In this document: piece by piece, positions 46,001-51,494 of the stretch
Layout of the letters: the number at the start of each line of letters is the position of its first letter
Numbering within the stretch: position 1 is the stretch's first letter
DNA from: Acidobacteriota bacterium
GTDB lineage: Bacteria; Acidobacteriota; Thermoanaerobaculia; Multivoradales; Multivoraceae
Length of the DNA stretch: 64,000 nt
NCBI GenBank assembly: GCA_029263415.1
Contig: JAJCXN010000048.1
Coordinates: forward strand, 1 to 64,000
Direction: 5' to 3'
Position numbers and translations under genes: made by a program
Notes under the pieces: generated by a model
Told to the model about the DNA's origin: nothing
Databases searched by the model: none
What the model saw: the letters and a program-made list of their open reading frames with translations, nothing else

Positions 46001-46264
46001 GGAGCGCAGCAATAACGCAATTTGTCCTAGCGAATCGGCGACTGCGAGGTCGACATCATCGACGGGCAACCCGAGCACCGTGGTGGGGACGGCTGCCGTC
46101 GAGGTAGGAGCGAACTCCGCCGCAACGATTCCCGAGAGGAGCCATTGAGTGTTGGCGCGGTAGCCGCTCAGCATTACCGCGGCGACCACGATCCCAGAGA
46201 GCACAGCCACAGTTCGAATGAGCCAGCGACGGCGCGGGTGGCGACGGGGGTCGTTGGTAGTCAT
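37046..46264 (-). CDS. Giant RHS polymorphic toxin: beta-propeller/Kelch, RHS core, Hint, deaminase-type tip
   Basis: About 3,070 aa, with ATG at 46264 (GTG at 46267 or TTG at 46273 also possible; AGAGGAG upstream). The N-terminal membrane helix is RTVAVLSGIVVAAVMLSGYR. Residues 45-530 are propeller repeats of about 60 aa (PGVDVVVHSNGDLL type), and residues 570-960 are Kelch repeats (GDVLIAGGRDAQGRSL). A DUF6531-like block follows (VHLNSGEFFLSETDYML), then some 1,500 residues of YD repeats up to the RHS core end DPRLRRFVQRDGL. At about 2794 a Hint domain runs from CFAAGTQVWT through TPEHPFW to LRTHN, likely releasing the tip. The last 135 residues carry GGCAEQRCADELF and IPPCDNCQEVL, the (H/C)AE plus PCxxC zinc site of deaminase-fold toxins such as YwqJ-like. 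A toxin role is inferred from this architecture. Confidence 0.9.
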   Translation of the reverse strand: MTTNDPRRHPRRRWLIRTVAVLSGIVVAAVMLSGYRANTQWLLSGIVAAEFAPTSTAAVPTTVLGLPVDDVDLAVADSLGQIALLLRSADSTAAHLHLLDTASTTASTAGTPRSANLKGSVVVGVDPLAVPALDLFAAAIRTGRHAGTLHLWLANDAAPGTIDLPGRPVRDVDLVATPNDWIALPVQDEISGRLIQVEPLSASIVDTALSGYIQPGVDVVVHSNGDLLIPTIDGDLAGSYVDRVEPATGRIVETYQVPGLLVGDQDLVLLQHSDLAMIATSSFDGQLGFLAIIDFATGAVRTVCLPGKPVPGDDPQLTKLEEQVVLPISNRAGLFDRLAMVDLASMKVGSVDLPDRVRADSDVVLVHQDQFAVIAAAETLVRVRLDNQQVDLFPLPGFVPGSTDLIVLPGDREIAVLAQGGDLFAKATLVRFDVSSGTLEQLPLPGALTAGVDALLISRDGPLLYPAGAADGAHTLLHRAFVRSVTGPALVVLTKDPARSGFTLSTWEGTSRRDHELEGFPQGAVDLWHPSSSTRTDTDQDFLPLDGYCSADDSNKDENGKDPDDRNGGDDPEICWIPGFGPAAIDEITATGRLISPAPHFDPDDEGTAVGYDDILFVGGRDSQGRLLKETALVDPYTRSVRTGPPMSVERTAHLAKSLPNGDVLIAGGRDAQGRSLKQTELFDGRRFTPLPDMGVARSSAASQTLQQCGNVLVSGGNPGPSGPPSGSAEIFNRLISTWQPTGDLQQPRSHHQMVVASSGAVLVFGGENQGVPVAEVERYDPERGTFEVVGQLIEPRSRFAALALGDDRAVLVGGRGALVSSATHPSSLATVELWDLREGAGTILTELPYGLEQPVLINKGHNTIWVAGGTIEGEPSSAVHSIDLTTGAVGLVSTTGPSGIHYTSTTRRKRRTEESTTGTAPPETPIEREPVIRPGSTTHGDPVPLEPDDQDDQENPSNGPGDAGDPVHLNSGEFFLSETDYMLSGRGGMDLSFIRSYRSRIRYLGVLGHNWDHNYNERMLLVAQGHYDLHSGGGAITRYTRQPDGTLLSPPGSFDELNELPVGGVVLRSRYGFKKTFGTDGRLLSKEDRYGNQVTLEYNPAGRLEVVRDPYGRALRLTYQDDLLTRIEDFGGRTVVYQYNGSRQLVSVTTHAVQGTPNGNDFPFGKTTRYTYSCCARLQELNNNLLTVTRPNEVASGGPPYLINSYGEKQGTYQFDKVTTQRMGGVNRTGIRAGGKIGYQYQALNQGTSPDNLNIIRNRTTITDGNGNVSIYEHNARGAELRVAARSGNHRPIDDTADPTPGTDPTEIVVSNEYNPTGQVVRQQLGEGNEIRYTYDENNPDPLQRGNVLRKELVPDQRRGGVVEVQEMRYEPIFNQLVSIIEAPGNDPNYVPSVGSWSARRYTTTYTYDYQEGTDLTGLAGELNRSVADVQMLLTRSGIAVGLGDVNGDGRTDQLSGNVIIHQDPSVLLPDWSTQRLVEGGNEQPIRILYTQNDFGQVLTETDPAGVLTRSVFYPNSDPDGDGQPTDLALPGDGGYLKALIRDAQTTPTRQSSVPPAALSRGYQYDQFGYLTGNTDGRNNTSRQIYNQIGQVVRSISAAPHNYEIEYFYDHNDNLIRLDIENKLEAADGSHGAVAANPAFSTLYGYDILDQVVMVQEESTLPAMPGEPVPSEAFRTKMYSYDANGNEIEVVWADGTTEQREFDAFDRVFKVRRAAGTVDESVETFHYDRNNNRTLSVDGFDNGAIDSLGGDPTFRYYDGHDRLIGAVDALGNVNEYTYDVAGRLLTSRRYDGQDGRNPDRLFVGHGARLLESEQRHYDEASRSFATERQLFEPGTAGAPRSLRSRVELNRVGLAARVIDAEGEATTVDYDGLHRAVRYTDPLGNSTEHTFDGAHNIIRTTTTDLVDPSLGGGTVQRSVYVVYDTQNRPIRRTGWAGDTTYQRYDSRANLIWQADSRGPLQADPMSIVPVPINAPGNETSYFFNAFSLEVGKQLQLRADGQGDGAPAQPPANPDGRVVERKRYDDRHNLVELTDDGDLAPGSTTTFIYDRRNRVKTKVRPDGTRVEYRYDADSNLLELIDGNQNRISYQYDDLERKVGVSVARGPGIEGTTKQTFRYEGRGLMTSSVDNNDPADPTDDVQVDWRYDSLGRLLETRSNNRSVSAQYADDDHVSLFTHSDRAVTQYSRDANDRVVATHFREQAGVPFRQIMSYRYSDRTRTGAASLGPAAESRAVFDSAARPIRVSHFPRSSPTAPYYDTEHIYEPSGKRRASIRHHQNDTGDVYRFDSAGRLVDTVYSVPDPVAELAVPGSGGNPELREQFDLDGSGNIVAVGRTDASGSSTETYVANAMNELREADGTPLSYNADGLPAGDGSKNYTFDAFGRLRRVTDASTGQALAGYRYDTENRRRFATYGGAASSSTETRELVYWGAAVVEEWLLFTTGSPASSSSILLHRAVGDDYRQFADRNDVDSDGDRSETLEYWVAHDLLDSAVFAIDAAGTVLESYRYDAYGTPTILDAAGQEMPRSRIANRDLFTGYRYEFESGLYHAVSRDLDPRLRRFVQRDGLGLLGGSNLYQYAGGDPVNFVDLAGTSTHRTNGSAQGPAMSRAQLDQLMDSINQLYRAKGLKLFRDPNLSEALKQEKLRKLDETIFKLKQSVAERYNATRNQGARKGGWQVDWDGMEELARGVWAGVVTAASFVPIVGDILDGIGVIVGFDVATLDWLSPTERAIMAAALVIGSGTAAVQALRAGKKALRAAEGAADGLDAAGDAARASRGTPTCSGSTCRPGSSECFAAGTQVWTSTGPVAIETVRRGDNVLAWDPVKDREREAEVEAHVSHEVAQLRRLELTSIDGKGSTSSVDVTPEHPFWVSEEGWLPAGNLRPGDVLVTMTGGRALVRSNTSLQGSFTVYNLNVEDVDNYHVGPLRLRTHNVDCTDLFDNVEEATEALKKGDPEKLKGVPTASQEGGVVVAMEATVNGKRKLVVEESADTGMLITDKVQKAVDDVRPTSNRPETLGGCAEQRCADELFDSGTVEPGSFKVGTPLRRKEGKLVEIPPCDNCQEVLPKLGIDPP

Positions 46265-46287
46265 CACTAGCAATTCTCCTCTGCAAC

Positions 46288-46764
46288 TTGTTTGTTGTGT
46301 TGCCCGATCATCGTACCGGCACTGTCAGGTTAACAAGACGCCTGAGAGACTCAGCTCATGGACACGGGCACGTCAGCTATCGTAGGCATCGATTCCCGCC
46401 CGAGATCATCAGTCACACCATCTGGCTGCACTGCTGGTTCTGCCTGAGCTTCCGTAATGTTGAGGACCTCCTGGCAGAACGCGGAATCACGTGGTCGGAG
46501 CTGCGGGACAAGTACGTCGAGTGCTCTAAGGTCCTCGATTCGTTTCAGCAGTACATGAAGGAAGCAGGACATCAGGTAACGAGAGCGCAGTTCGAAGCCA
46601 GCCTTCACGCCAAAACGACCAGGACACCAGGTTTTCGAACGGATATCGAGCCCTTGTTGCGGTCCGGGGTGCCTTGGATTTTCGATCAGGCTATGAACCT
46701 CGTGGAAGAACGCCTCATAACGGCGCTTCCAGGTGATCCTTGGCGCCGCGGCGCAAAGAACTGA
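46288..46764 (+). pseudogene. Chimeric remnant: IS6 transposase 5' part joined to AbiEii-like 3' part
   Basis: The first half of the frame reads HRFPPEIISHTIWLHCWFCL and SFRNVEDLLAERGIT. This is the unmistakable N-terminal helix-turn-helix of IS6/IS26-family transposases, which are normally about 230 aa. The next residue begins a different protein: WSELRDKYVECSKVLDSFQQ, RAQFEASLHAKTTRTPGFRT, DIEPLLRSGVPWIFDQAMNL. That part resembles the C-terminal segment of AbiEii-type nucleotidyltransferase toxins (PGFxxDIxPLL). Both halves are truncated, so a deletion or insertion fused them. The product is most likely inactive. It lies immediately upstream of the giant RHS gene on the opposite strand. Confidence 0.7.
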
Positions 46765-47012
46765 CCTGCCAAGCCCACGACGACGCTCAATGAGCACAGG
46801 TGCCGCGCTATTCGGCAACTAGGCCCAGCCACGTCGCCCTAAGAACGTCGAATGACATGATTCCGAAGAACGCTGCTTGACGCAGTAGCAACTGGACAAC
46901 CGATCGAACCGAAATGAACACACTCAGCCACAGCTCCCCCACCCCGCACACCATCTCCCTCGCCTTGACGCGACTCCACGGTAGCTGACGACGGAACCGA
47001 CCCTTTGGCCTA
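46765..47012. other. Gap without features
   Basis: About 250 bases after the chimeric remnant. I see no gene and no repeat in it. Confidence 0.4.
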
Positions 47013-47246
47013 CTAGGGCTCCCTTCCGGAGCCTTCGCAGCGGTGGCATGCCTCTCCTGCAGGGCCGAGAATGTACGAAATCTCCACAACAAGCTCTTCG
47101 GCCAGGCGCCTCGCATCCTCATCGGTAGTCTCATCGACGTGCTGCAGCCTGTAGTGCTTCACGAGTTGCAGGGCTGTTCGAATCTCATTTCCTCTGCGCA
47201 GGTTAAACATTTGCTGGCTCCGGCCAGCGTCGTTCATCGGTTCCAT
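47013..47246 (-). CDS. Small hypothetical protein with CxxC
   Basis: A 77-aa protein with an AGGAGG ribosome site four to five bases before the ATG at 47246. The middle is one long helix (DEDARRLAEELVVEISYILG) and the end carries a single zinc-knuckle-like CHRCEGSG. It follows the 193-aa membrane protein by 22 bp on the same strand, so they form a likely operon. No family is recognised. Confidence 0.6.
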   Translation of the reverse strand: MEPMNDAGRSQQMFNLRRGNEIRTALQLVKHYRLQHVDETTDEDARRLAEELVVEISYILGPAGEACHRCEGSGREP

Positions 47247-47268
47247 GTGTCCTCCTCAGTGTTGTTGG

Positions 47269-47850
47269 TCATTCTTGCGGGTCCGCGAGTGCGTTGGAAA
47301 CTTGCACGACGCGAGAAGACAGCAGGTGGCTACAGGCCACCGTCAAGCCTGGAGGTACCTTGGAGCACCCCTTCAACTCGCGGACTAGCGTCCGATAGTC
47401 TTCGCCGTACCTTTGTACGAGCGGCCGGTTCAGAGGCTCAAACTCCCACAGCTCTGCGGTCGTCTCTAAGGCCTCCACCGCTCGTCTCACGTCGGGCGTG
47501 ATGAGCGCTTCACAGTCGATGTGGTTCGCGTTCTTCCACACTTGACGCAGCGTCTCGCGCGCCTGAAGTGGCCCGTTCACCAGCCAGGGTGCTCGGAGAA
47601 CAACGAGCAGTACGCCTATTGCAACCAACGGCACTCCAACGCCAACCCGATAGGAGGTTGAGAAGGAGGAGTTGGCAAAGCCGACCTCCAGCTCGGGCCA
47701 CATTGCCTTCAGCACCGCCGCGGCCAGGTCCCAGAACTGATCCCCGCTGAGCAAAGCGACTCCGCCTGAGACGAGTATTAGCGCGACGGCGGCCCTGCCC
47801 TTGCGAAGTAGGTAGTCCACCAAGAGTCTCGACCATGTCTGCAAACGCAC
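47269..47850 (-). CDS. Hypothetical membrane protein
   Basis: About 193 aa starting at the GTG at 47850, which has GGGAGAGG about 6 nt before it. A longer open frame reaches 48045 but shows no coding character. It has two membrane helices, GRAAVALILVSGGVALLSGD and GVGVPLVAIGVLLVVLRAPW, the latter after a 40-residue loop. A soluble C-terminal helical domain follows, with ALITPDVRRAVEALETTAEL. It is transcribed divergently from the PadR/ADOP operon at 48082, so the double operator at 48022-48060 might also affect it. The function is unknown. Confidence 0.6.
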   Translation of the reverse strand: MRLQTWSRLLVDYLLRKGRAAVALILVSGGVALLSGDQFWDLAAAVLKAMWPELEVGFANSSFSTSYRVGVGVPLVAIGVLLVVLRAPWLVNGPLQARETLRQVWKNANHIDCEALITPDVRRAVEALETTAELWEFEPLNRPLVQRYGEDYRTLVRELKGCSKVPPGLTVACSHLLSSRVVQVSNALADPQE

Positions 47851-48021
47851 GTTTACCTCTCCCTTCTCTAACGTTAGACGGACACAGACCACACGTTGGG
47901 ACATCCGGCTATCGTGGAGTCGCCTCAAGGGGCTCGCCCTCGGCATGAGGAACCCGGCAGCAGCTGGGTTCAATGCGGCTTCGCGCCTCGAAGTTGAAAC
48001 CCTTCGCCCTTGCACCCGTAC

Positions 48022-48060
48022 ACCTAGTTCACTAAGGTATAACACCTAGTTCACTTAGGT
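48022..48060. promoter_or_regulatory. Double PadR operator
   Basis: Two 17-bp copies, ACCTAGTTCACTAAGGT (48022-48038) and ACCTAGTTCACTTAGGT (48044-48060), differ at one base. Each has dyad symmetry ACCTA-N7-TAGGT. Their centres are 22 bp apart, about two helical turns, so two dimers would bind the same face. The PadR start is 22 bp downstream, with the Shine-Dalgarno AGGAG in between. Confidence 0.8.
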
Positions 48061-48081
48061 ACACCCAGCAAGGAGCGAACA

Positions 48082-48405
48082 ATGGCAGGGAGCAACCTCT
48101 TTGTAGGTACTCTGGACCTTCTGATTCTTCGAGCGGTCCGACAGCAGGCCCTACATGGCTATGCAATCGGCGCATGGATTCGAGATCAAACCGACGGTGT
48201 TCTGGATGTTGCGGAAGGCGCTTTGTATCCAGCACTGCATCGACTCGAAGGGAAGGGGCTACTGGGTGCCGACTGGGGGCAGAGCGAGACCGGTAGGCAA
48301 GCAAAGTTCTACAAGCCAACTAAGTCCGGGCTCAAGCAACTGAAGTCCGAGAGCGCACGTTGGCAAGAGCATTCCAAAGCTGTGACGGCAGCTCTTCAGA
48401 GCTAA
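48082..48405 (+). CDS. PadR-family transcriptional regulator
   Basis: A 108-aa regulator of the short PadR type. FVGTLDLLILRAVRQQALHG and YAIGAWIRDQTDGVLDVAEG are followed by ALYPALHRLEGKGLLGADWG and AKFYKPTKSGLKQL. AGGAG lies 6 nt upstream. The ADOP permease begins 12 bp after the stop. It most likely represses this operon by binding the double operator at 48022-48060; the signal is unknown. Confidence 0.92.
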   Translation: MAGSNLFVGTLDLLILRAVRQQALHGYAIGAWIRDQTDGVLDVAEGALYPALHRLEGKGLLGADWGQSETGRQAKFYKPTKSGLKQLKSESARWQEHSKAVTAALQS

Positions 48406-48416
48406 AGGGGAACAGC

Positions 48417-51104
48417 ATGTGGCACCCACGTCCAAAGCGTTCGCTCCGAGTGACGAAGTATGCGCCCAACGTTGAGCGCGACGTTCGAGATGAACTGAAT
48501 CTGCACATTGAACTCCGGATTCAAGAGTTGGTCGACTCGGGCAAGAGCCCAGAGGACGCAAAACGAGAAGTGCTGAGAGCCTTCGGTGACCACGACAGGA
48601 TCACTCGCGAGTGTGAAAGCGCGTCGCGCGCCAACCAGGGGACGCAAAGGATGAAGGACTTTTTGGCGTCGATCGCAACGGATATCCGATACGGAGTCAG
48701 GCACCTGGCGAAGCGCCCGAGCATGGCACTTGTGGTGTTAGCTGTTTGGACGCTCTGCATTGGAGCGAATGTGGCGATCTTCAGTTTGGTGAACGGGATC
48801 TTGCTACGCCCACTGCCCTATCCAGAGGCCGACCGGCTGGTTGCGATCTACGGCAGCATGCCGAAGGCGAATGTGGACCGACTCAATAGTGATCTGGCGC
48901 AGTTCTTGTCCATGCGAGATCGCCTTGATTCGCTGGAGTCACTGGCTCTGTACAACAAGGTCTCCACAGGTGTCGGCGAACCGGGCGCGGTACGCAACAT
49001 TTTCAGCATGGACGTGTCGACGGGTTTCTTCGACACTCTGGGTGTGCCCCTTTCCCTGGGACGTGGGTTTACTGCCGAAGATGGCAGAGCAGGTGCTGCA
49101 CCGGTGGTGGTTATCAGGCAAGACCTTGCAGAGTCTCAGTTTGGTCCCGGCACTAACCCGATTGGTATGACCCTCGATACTGAGCCTGGTAGTTACACGG
49201 TGGTTGGAGTGCTACCACGCGAGTTTCTGTTCGCCGACTGGGAGGCAAAGCTCTGGTTCCCTCTGACGATCCAAGAAGAGCTGCCGTTTGAGGAACTGAG
49301 TAGAGACAGCGGTTATGCCACGGTCGCTCGACTTCGCCCTGAAGCCAATCTCTCCGATCTTGATACGGAACTGACGGCGTACAGCTCGGACTACCTCGAA
49401 CGGGTCACTGCGGAAGCAAGGCTTCGGGCCATCGAGGGTGGCTTCAGCACTCGCGGGTATCTACTGAAGAGTGACTTGGTCAAACAGGTGAGGCCCGCTC
49501 TTTACCTCTTGTGGGTCGGCGTGCTATTGGTCCTGGTACTCGGGTGCGTGAACATTGCAACCTTGCTTCTGGTCAGGAACACCGTGCGTCTGCGAGAGCT
49601 CGCCATTCGGTTCTCTGTAGGAGCCACCCGTACCCGGATCGCCAGACAGCTGGCCACAGAAAGCGTGCTTCTAGCACTGGCCGGTGGAGGGCTTGGCCTG
49701 GTGCTGGGCGCTTGGAGCCTTCGCTTTCTGACGGTGTTCGAGGCGTACGAAATTCCTCGAGTGAACGATGTTGGTCTAGATTATCGAGCTGTTGGTTTCA
49801 CGCTGCTGGTGACTGCGGGCGTGGGCCTGCTCGCTGGATTGATACCGGCTCTCTACGGCCCCTTTCGTGGGCTTCAATCGTTTCTGCGAAATGGTGAACG
49901 TGGCGGGGTCGGTCAAGGTACCGGAGCGCTCCGGAGTTCGCTGGTTGCGGCGCAAGTAGCGTTGGCCTTTGTTCTCTTAGTGGGGGCGGCACTACTCAGC
50001 ACAAGCCTGTACAACGTGATGTCTGTAGATCCTGGTTTTGACACGGACAGCGTCCTGGCTGCTGCCACTGTGATTCCTTGGGATCGCTACGGTTCGATGC
50101 CTGAACGCAATCAGTTTATTGACGAGCTGCTGAGCCGGTTCGAGGCGACACCAGGGGTGGCCAGCGCGGCGGTGGTCAGCCAGTTGCCGTTCTCAGGTAG
50201 TAATGGCAAAGACTTCGTGGTTCCAGAGAACGCTCCCACAGGCGACGTGCAGTTGCTCTCCTGGCGCAACACTGTGAGCCCGAGCTACTTTGCCACCATG
50301 GGCATTCCAATCAAGGCAGGTAGAGGTTTCACAGCCGACGACAGCGCACGCGTGAATCCTGCGGTCATTGCGGACGAAACCCTGGCTGAGAAACTGTGGC
50401 CCGACCAAGATCCGATTGGACGTCGAGTTCGCATTGGACTTGACGACGCTGACAACCCCTCTTGGGCGACGGTGGTGGGGATCGCTGGCGCGATCGTGCA
50501 AAACGATCCCACCGAGGAATCCAAACTGGGGGCGATCTATCTTCCAGCACGTGACAGCGGGATCACCTTTGCACGCCTCGCGTTTAAGACCGAGACCGAG
50601 CCGTTGGCAGCGTACAAGGGGCTAAAGGAAACACTGCTCCGGTTGGACCCCAACGGCAGGATGTTCTGGGTGCTGAGCATGGAGGATGCACTCAGTGAAC
50701 AACTCGTGTTTCGACGCCTTCCAGCACTCATGATCTTGTCCTTTGCAGCCATCTCGCTGCTGCTGTCTGTCCTGGGCGTGTACGGAGTGCTAGCTCACAC
50801 GGTAGGCCAGCGTTCGGCCGAGATTGGACTCAGGTTGGCGCTGGGAGGCAAGCCGATGGCCATTGTCGCTCAAGTTCTCCGCCACGGTCTGATGGTGGTG
50901 GCGGCGGGCGCTTTTGTTGGGATTGCTATTGCTGTAGGGATGTCGAGGCTGGCAAGCGGTTTGCTCTATGGAGTGCATCCAAACAGCCCGTGGATCTACC
51001 TCGCTGTGGTGGCGGTCGTTCTGTTCAGCACGCTGCTTTCCTGCCTGGTGCCAGCAAGAAGGGTTTTGAGTGTTGATGTGGTCGCAACGTTGAAAGGTGA
51101 CTGA
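48417..51104 (+). CDS. ADOP-type ABC transporter permease (MacB/FtsX-like)
   Basis: About 895 aa. The ATG at 48417 follows GGGGA and comes 12 bp after the PadR stop. The N-terminus is the permease prefix domain 1 (NVERDVRDELNLHIELRIQE, then SPEDAKREVLRAFGDHDRI). Two MacB_PCD plus FtsX units follow. Helices include MALVVLAVWTLCIGANVAIF and LYLLWVGVLLVLVLGCVNIA; RLRELAIRFSVGATRTRIAR marks the first FtsX domain, and QRSAEIGLRLALGGKPMAIV the second. Like the gene at 26062, it lacks an adjacent ATPase. The prefix domains of the two permeases differ, so they belong to different subgroups rather than being a recent duplication. Confidence 0.92.
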   Translation: MWHPRPKRSLRVTKYAPNVERDVRDELNLHIELRIQELVDSGKSPEDAKREVLRAFGDHDRITRECESASRANQGTQRMKDFLASIATDIRYGVRHLAKRPSMALVVLAVWTLCIGANVAIFSLVNGILLRPLPYPEADRLVAIYGSMPKANVDRLNSDLAQFLSMRDRLDSLESLALYNKVSTGVGEPGAVRNIFSMDVSTGFFDTLGVPLSLGRGFTAEDGRAGAAPVVVIRQDLAESQFGPGTNPIGMTLDTEPGSYTVVGVLPREFLFADWEAKLWFPLTIQEELPFEELSRDSGYATVARLRPEANLSDLDTELTAYSSDYLERVTAEARLRAIEGGFSTRGYLLKSDLVKQVRPALYLLWVGVLLVLVLGCVNIATLLLVRNTVRLRELAIRFSVGATRTRIARQLATESVLLALAGGGLGLVLGAWSLRFLTVFEAYEIPRVNDVGLDYRAVGFTLLVTAGVGLLAGLIPALYGPFRGLQSFLRNGERGGVGQGTGALRSSLVAAQVALAFVLLVGAALLSTSLYNVMSVDPGFDTDSVLAAATVIPWDRYGSMPERNQFIDELLSRFEATPGVASAAVVSQLPFSGSNGKDFVVPENAPTGDVQLLSWRNTVSPSYFATMGIPIKAGRGFTADDSARVNPAVIADETLAEKLWPDQDPIGRRVRIGLDDADNPSWATVVGIAGAIVQNDPTEESKLGAIYLPARDSGITFARLAFKTETEPLAAYKGLKETLLRLDPNGRMFWVLSMEDALSEQLVFRRLPALMILSFAAISLLLSVLGVYGVLAHTVGQRSAEIGLRLALGGKPMAIVAQVLRHGLMVVAAGAFVGIAIAVGMSRLASGLLYGVHPNSPWIYLAVVAVVLFSTLLSCLVPARRVLSVDVVATLKGD

Positions 51105-51494
51105 CACCTTTGGGGATGAGCAACGTTTCGGCGGGCCCGCGATGCGATCTTGACTGCCAACAACACCGATCAATCGGTGGACGGTCGTTAGCGGCTCACA
51201 AAGTGAGTGAGCACTGAACGAGCACTGCTACGCTGTACTGGAAAGCGGCGCACGTCGATCGATGAGCGGTGACGGCCCGGTTGCTGGTGGTCGATGTGGC
51301 CGAGTTGTGAAGCGTTGATTGCATGCCTTAAGTGCGTCCTGGTGCCTCCCGCTTTCTGGTCACCTTTGGTCAAGGTTCGTCGCGCGTCAGAACGTTGAGG
51401 TGAGAACCACTCCCAAAGAGGGTTTTGCCCCCTGTCCACCACCCCTGTGTAGTGAGGCGACTCCTCAGCCACTCAGCGTGGATACACTCTCGCC
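51105..51494. other. 390-bp gap
   Basis: No convincing gene. A 94-codon minus-strand frame (51188-51472) is open but has no relative I know. The promoter of the sensor gene should lie near the right end. Confidence 0.35.

Noticed and set aside
51188-51472. 94-codon minus-strand frame
   Set aside because: No family, no ribosome site, and it covers the region expected to hold the sensor gene promoter.
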